This document shows positions 4,069 through 6,746 of a stretch of DNA of 6,746 bases, piece by piece (the stretch's first letter is position 1; each line of letters starts with the position of its first letter). The notes under the pieces are model-generated. The model was not told the origin of the DNA. It saw only the letters and a list, made by a program, of their open reading frames with translations, and did no database searches. Location of the stretch: NCBI GenBank assembly GCA_947165105.1, contig CAMUZC010000083.1, positions 1-6,746 of the forward strand, read 5' to 3'. The position numbers and the translations under genes are program-made. This stretch comes from an uncultured Lachnospiraceae bacterium. GTDB lineage: Bacteria > Bacillota_A > Clostridia > TANB77 > CAG-508.

Positions 4069-6659
4069 ATTAGCTCTCCATCTTTACTTACATCAACTTT
4101 AATCACACTACCGGTCTCTACTTCACCGCTAATAATCTTCTTTGCAACCAAAGTTTCAACATTATTTTTGATAAACCTTTTCAAAGGTCTAGCACCAAAA
4201 TTTTGATCATAACCATTATCAACAATAAATTGCTTAGCACTATCCGTAATTTCAAGTTTAATTTGTTTATTTTCCAAACGTTTTTGTAAGTCTTCAATCA
4301 TTAAGTCAATAATATTATAAATTTGATTTTTCATTAAAGGTTTATAATAAACAATCTCATCTAAACGATTCAAAAATTCAGGTCTAAAAGACTGTTTAAG
4401 TAACATATCAACCTGCTTAATAGCCTCATCGTCTATACTTCCATCATCTTTAATACCATCTAATAAGTAAGAAGAACCTAAATTAGAAGTTAAAATAATA
4501 ATCGTGTTCTTGAAATCGACAGTTCTACCTTGTGAATCTGTAATTCTTCCATCATCTAAAACTTGCAATAGAATATTAAATACATCAGGATGAGCTTTTT
4601 CAATTTCATCAAGTAAAATAACAGAATATGGTTTTCTTCTTACGGCCTCTGTTAATTGTCCCCCTTCTTCATAGCCAACATATCCAGGAGGTGCACCAAT
4701 TAAACGACTTACGCTAAATTTTTCCATATACTCAGACATATCAATTCTAATCATATTGTGCTCATCATCAAACAATGCTTCAGCTAAAGCCTTAGCAAGT
4801 TCAGTTTTACCAACACCAGTTGGACCTAAAAATAAGAATGAACCAATTGGTTGATTTGGATTTGCAATTCCAGCACGAGAACGAATTATAGCATCACTAA
4901 CTTTTCTTACAGCTTCATCTTGACCAATAACTCTTTTATGCAAAATATTCTCTAATCCAAGTAATTTTTCTCTTTCACCTTCCATCAATTTAGAAACAGG
5001 AATACCTGTCCAACGGCCAATTATTTTAGCAATTTCTTCACCTGTAACCTCGTTTCTTAAAATACTGTTACTTCCTTTTCTCTCTTCAACAAGTTTTTCT
5101 TGTTCAGCTAATTGTTTTTGTAAATCAGGTAATTTAGAATACTTAAGTTCAGCTGCTTTATTTAAATCATAAACTCTTTCTGCAGCCTCAATTTCGCCAT
5201 TAACTTTATCTAATTCTTCTTTGATTTTTTGAACTTTATTAATAGCATTTTTCTCGTTCTCCCATTTAGCTTTCATTTCATTAAACTTTTCCTTCATATC
5301 AGCAAGTTCTTTTTGAACTTCTACCAAATGAGCTTTTGATAATTCATCAGTTTCTTTTTTCAAAGCAGCTTCTTCAATCTCGTGTTGCATAATTTTTCTT
5401 GAAATATCATCTAATTCTGTAGGCATTGATTCCATTTCTGTTTTGATTAAAGAACAAGCTTCATCAATTAAATCTATTGCTTTATCAGGTAAAAATCTGT
5501 CAGAAATATATCTATGAGAAAGTACTGCTGCTGTAATTAAAGCTTGGTCATGAATTTTTACGCCATGGAAAATTTCGTAACGTTCTTTAAGCCCTCTTAA
5601 AATTGAAATAGTATCTTCAACTGTAGGCTCATCAACTAAAACTGGTTGAAAACGTCTTTCCAAAGCAGCATCTTTTTCAATATATTGACGATATTCATTC
5701 AATGTTGTTGCACCTATACAATGAAGTTCTCCTCTTGCAAGCATTGGTTTTAAAAGATTTCCTGCATCCATTGCGCCATCAGTTTTTCCAGCACCTACTA
5801 TTGTATGAAGTTCATCAATGAATAAAATAATTTTTCCTTCACTTTTCTTAATCTCATTTAAAACAGCCTTTAATCTTTCCTCAAATTCTCCACGATATTT
5901 AGCACCTGCTATCAATAATCCCATGTCTAATGAGAAAATTTTTCTATTCTTCAAATTATTTGGAACATCTCCATTAACAATTCTAATAGCTAAACCTTCT
6001 GCAATAGCTGTTTTACCAACACCCGGTTCACCAATTAAAACCGGATTATTCTTTGTCTTTCTTGATAAAATTCTTATAACATTTCTAATTTCAGAATCTC
6101 TACCAATAACCGGATCTAACTTATTTTGTTTCGCAAGTTCAACCAAATCTTGACCATATCTGTTTAAAACATCATATGTTCCCTCTGGATTTTCGCTTGT
6201 AACTCTAGTATTACCTCTAACCTCTTTAAGCGCTGATAATACTGTGTTTTTATCAATTCTATTATTTTTGAAAATATTTGTAATTCTTGAATTTGCACTA
6301 TTTAATATTCCAAGTAAAATATGCTCAACAGAAACATATTCATCTTGCATTTTTTTAGCCTCATTTTCAGCGGAAACTAAAGCTTTATCAACCTCATTTG
6401 AAACATATACTTTATCAGGTTCTCTACCAGAACCAGTAACTGCAGGTAAGGATTTAATAGCATTTTCAAGTTCAGCTTTAATTACATCAACATTAACATT
6501 CATCTTTTTCAGCAACTCTGAAATAAAACCATTTTGTTGATTAACTAATGCCCACAACAAATGCTCCTCCTCAATTTGCATATTTTGATTTTCCAAAGCA
6601 ACAGACTGTGCTTCTTGCAACGCTTCAATTGATTTTTGCGTAAACTTTTGCATATTCAT
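4059..6659 (-). CDS. clpB: ClpB ATP-dependent protein disaggregase (Hsp104 family)
   Basis: This 866-residue protein is a full-length ClpB, a cytoplasmic hexameric ring that pulls polypeptides out of aggregates together with DnaK/DnaJ/GrpE. Order of parts: Clp N-domain repeats (about 1-145), first AAA+ module with Walker A GEPGVGKT (210-217), pore loop KYRG (254-257), Walker B ILFIDE (278-283) and Arg finger RRF (335-337); then the long coiled-coil middle domain (about 410-530) that marks ClpB rather than ClpC/ClpA. The second AAA+ module has Walker A GPTGVGKT (612-619), pore loop GYVG (659-662), Walker B VILLDE (680-685), NRLDE (764-768) and sensor-2 GARPLKR (822-827). No ClpP-docking loop was noticed. 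The ATG at 6659 has AAGGAGG 7 nt upstream. The usual heat-shock operators (CtsR or CIRCE) are not visible in the 87 bases upstream, which are occupied by a hairpin repeat; the promoter is probably outside the window. Confidence 0.97.
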   Translation of the reverse strand: MNMQKFTQKSIEALQEAQSVALENQNMQIEEEHLLWALVNQQNGFISELLKKMNVNVDVIKAELENAIKSLPAVTGSGREPDKVYVSNEVDKALVSAENEAKKMQDEYVSVEHILLGILNSANSRITNIFKNNRIDKNTVLSALKEVRGNTRVTSENPEGTYDVLNRYGQDLVELAKQNKLDPVIGRDSEIRNVIRILSRKTKNNPVLIGEPGVGKTAIAEGLAIRIVNGDVPNNLKNRKIFSLDMGLLIAGAKYRGEFEERLKAVLNEIKKSEGKIILFIDELHTIVGAGKTDGAMDAGNLLKPMLARGELHCIGATTLNEYRQYIEKDAALERRFQPVLVDEPTVEDTISILRGLKERYEIFHGVKIHDQALITAAVLSHRYISDRFLPDKAIDLIDEACSLIKTEMESMPTELDDISRKIMQHEIEEAALKKETDELSKAHLVEVQKELADMKEKFNEMKAKWENEKNAINKVQKIKEELDKVNGEIEAAERVYDLNKAAELKYSKLPDLQKQLAEQEKLVEERKGSNSILRNEVTGEEIAKIIGRWTGIPVSKLMEGEREKLLGLENILHKRVIGQDEAVRKVSDAIIRSRAGIANPNQPIGSFLFLGPTGVGKTELAKALAEALFDDEHNMIRIDMSEYMEKFSVSRLIGAPPGYVGYEEGGQLTEAVRRKPYSVILLDEIEKAHPDVFNILLQVLDDGRITDSQGRTVDFKNTIIILTSNLGSSYLLDGIKDDGSIDDEAIKQVDMLLKQSFRPEFLNRLDEIVYYKPLMKNQIYNIIDLMIEDLQKRLENKQIKLEITDSAKQFIVDNGYDQNFGARPLKRFIKNNVETLVAKKIISGEVETGSVIKVDVSKDGELIIL

Positions 6660-6689
6660 TTTAATCCCTCCTTAATTTTTTTAATTGGA

Positions 6690-6746
6690 GACGGTCCTTT
6701 TTTCAAAAATTTAAAATTAAGGACCGTCCACAATTTAAAATTTTCT
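6690..6746 (-). repeat. Dispersed intergenic repeat, copy 2, with hairpin arms upstream of clpB
   Basis: GACGGTCCTT (6719-6728 on the minus strand) and AAGGACCGTC (6690-6699) form perfect 10-bp arms around a 19-nt A/T-rich loop, inside the presumed clpB leader. The upstream part (6705-6745) matches copy 1 at 1333-1374, sharing TGTGGACGGT and similar flanks. The form recalls REP-like palindromic elements, but no associated transposase is in the window. There is no T-run after the hairpin, so a terminator role is unlikely. It may continue beyond the window. Confidence 0.6.

Noticed and set aside
5818..6153. Plus-strand open frames over clpB, the helicase and hicB
   Set aside because: They lie antisense to well-matched genes, lack good SD sites and have low-complexity hydrophobic translations, so they are shadows of the real genes.
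1..6746. CRISPR array, tRNA, rRNA or insertion sequence
   Set aside because: No regularly spaced repeats, cloverleaf-like sequence, rRNA motif or transposase was seen on either strand.

Overview
The window is strongly AT-rich, has clear AGGAGG-type Shine-Dalgarno (SD) sites, and encodes proteins typical of low-GC Firmicutes, most likely an anaerobic Clostridia relative. This is judged from base composition and protein style only; no marker gene identifies the species. Every gene I can support lies on the minus strand, so the biological order runs from the right end to the left.

Layout in order of transcription. 6659-4059 is a full-length ClpB disaggregase, with a hairpin-forming repeat directly upstream (6690-6746). 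3908-3597 is a small unrecognised protein with a consensus promoter (TTGACA-17-TATAAT) and an 83-nt leader able to form mutually exclusive hairpins, one of which buries the SD. A strong palindromic terminator follows at 3498-3524. 3373-2981 (Nudix hydrolase) and 2973-1393 (DEAD-box RNA helicase with a DbpA-type C-terminal domain) form a tight two-gene operon that ends in a terminator overlapping the helicase stop codon. An AT-rich spacer of about 360 bases follows. 1029-417 is a HicA/HicB toxin-antitoxin pair in the usual toxin-first order. 230-1 is the 5' end of a YifB/ComM-type Mg-chelatase-like ATPase gene, cut by the window edge.

The main observation concerns the left third. The hicA gene needs one +1 frame change and the comM fragment needs three to give a continuous family-like protein. 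At all four places the frame is restored by skipping the C of an in-frame CGG codon, so that the next codon is GGN (Gly), the residue expected by the family. In the five intact genes, about 1,740 codons by my reading, CGG occurs many times out of frame but never as an in-frame codon. This fits an organism where CGG is unassigned or very poorly read and is passed by +1 frameshifting. It could also be a systematic C-insertion error or clustered gene decay. The pattern itself is seen directly; the mechanism is inference.

The stress and RNA-related genes (ClpB, RNA helicase, Nudix, HicAB) fit a chromosomal housekeeping region with one small accessory module. No insertion sequence, CRISPR array, tRNA or rRNA was seen.
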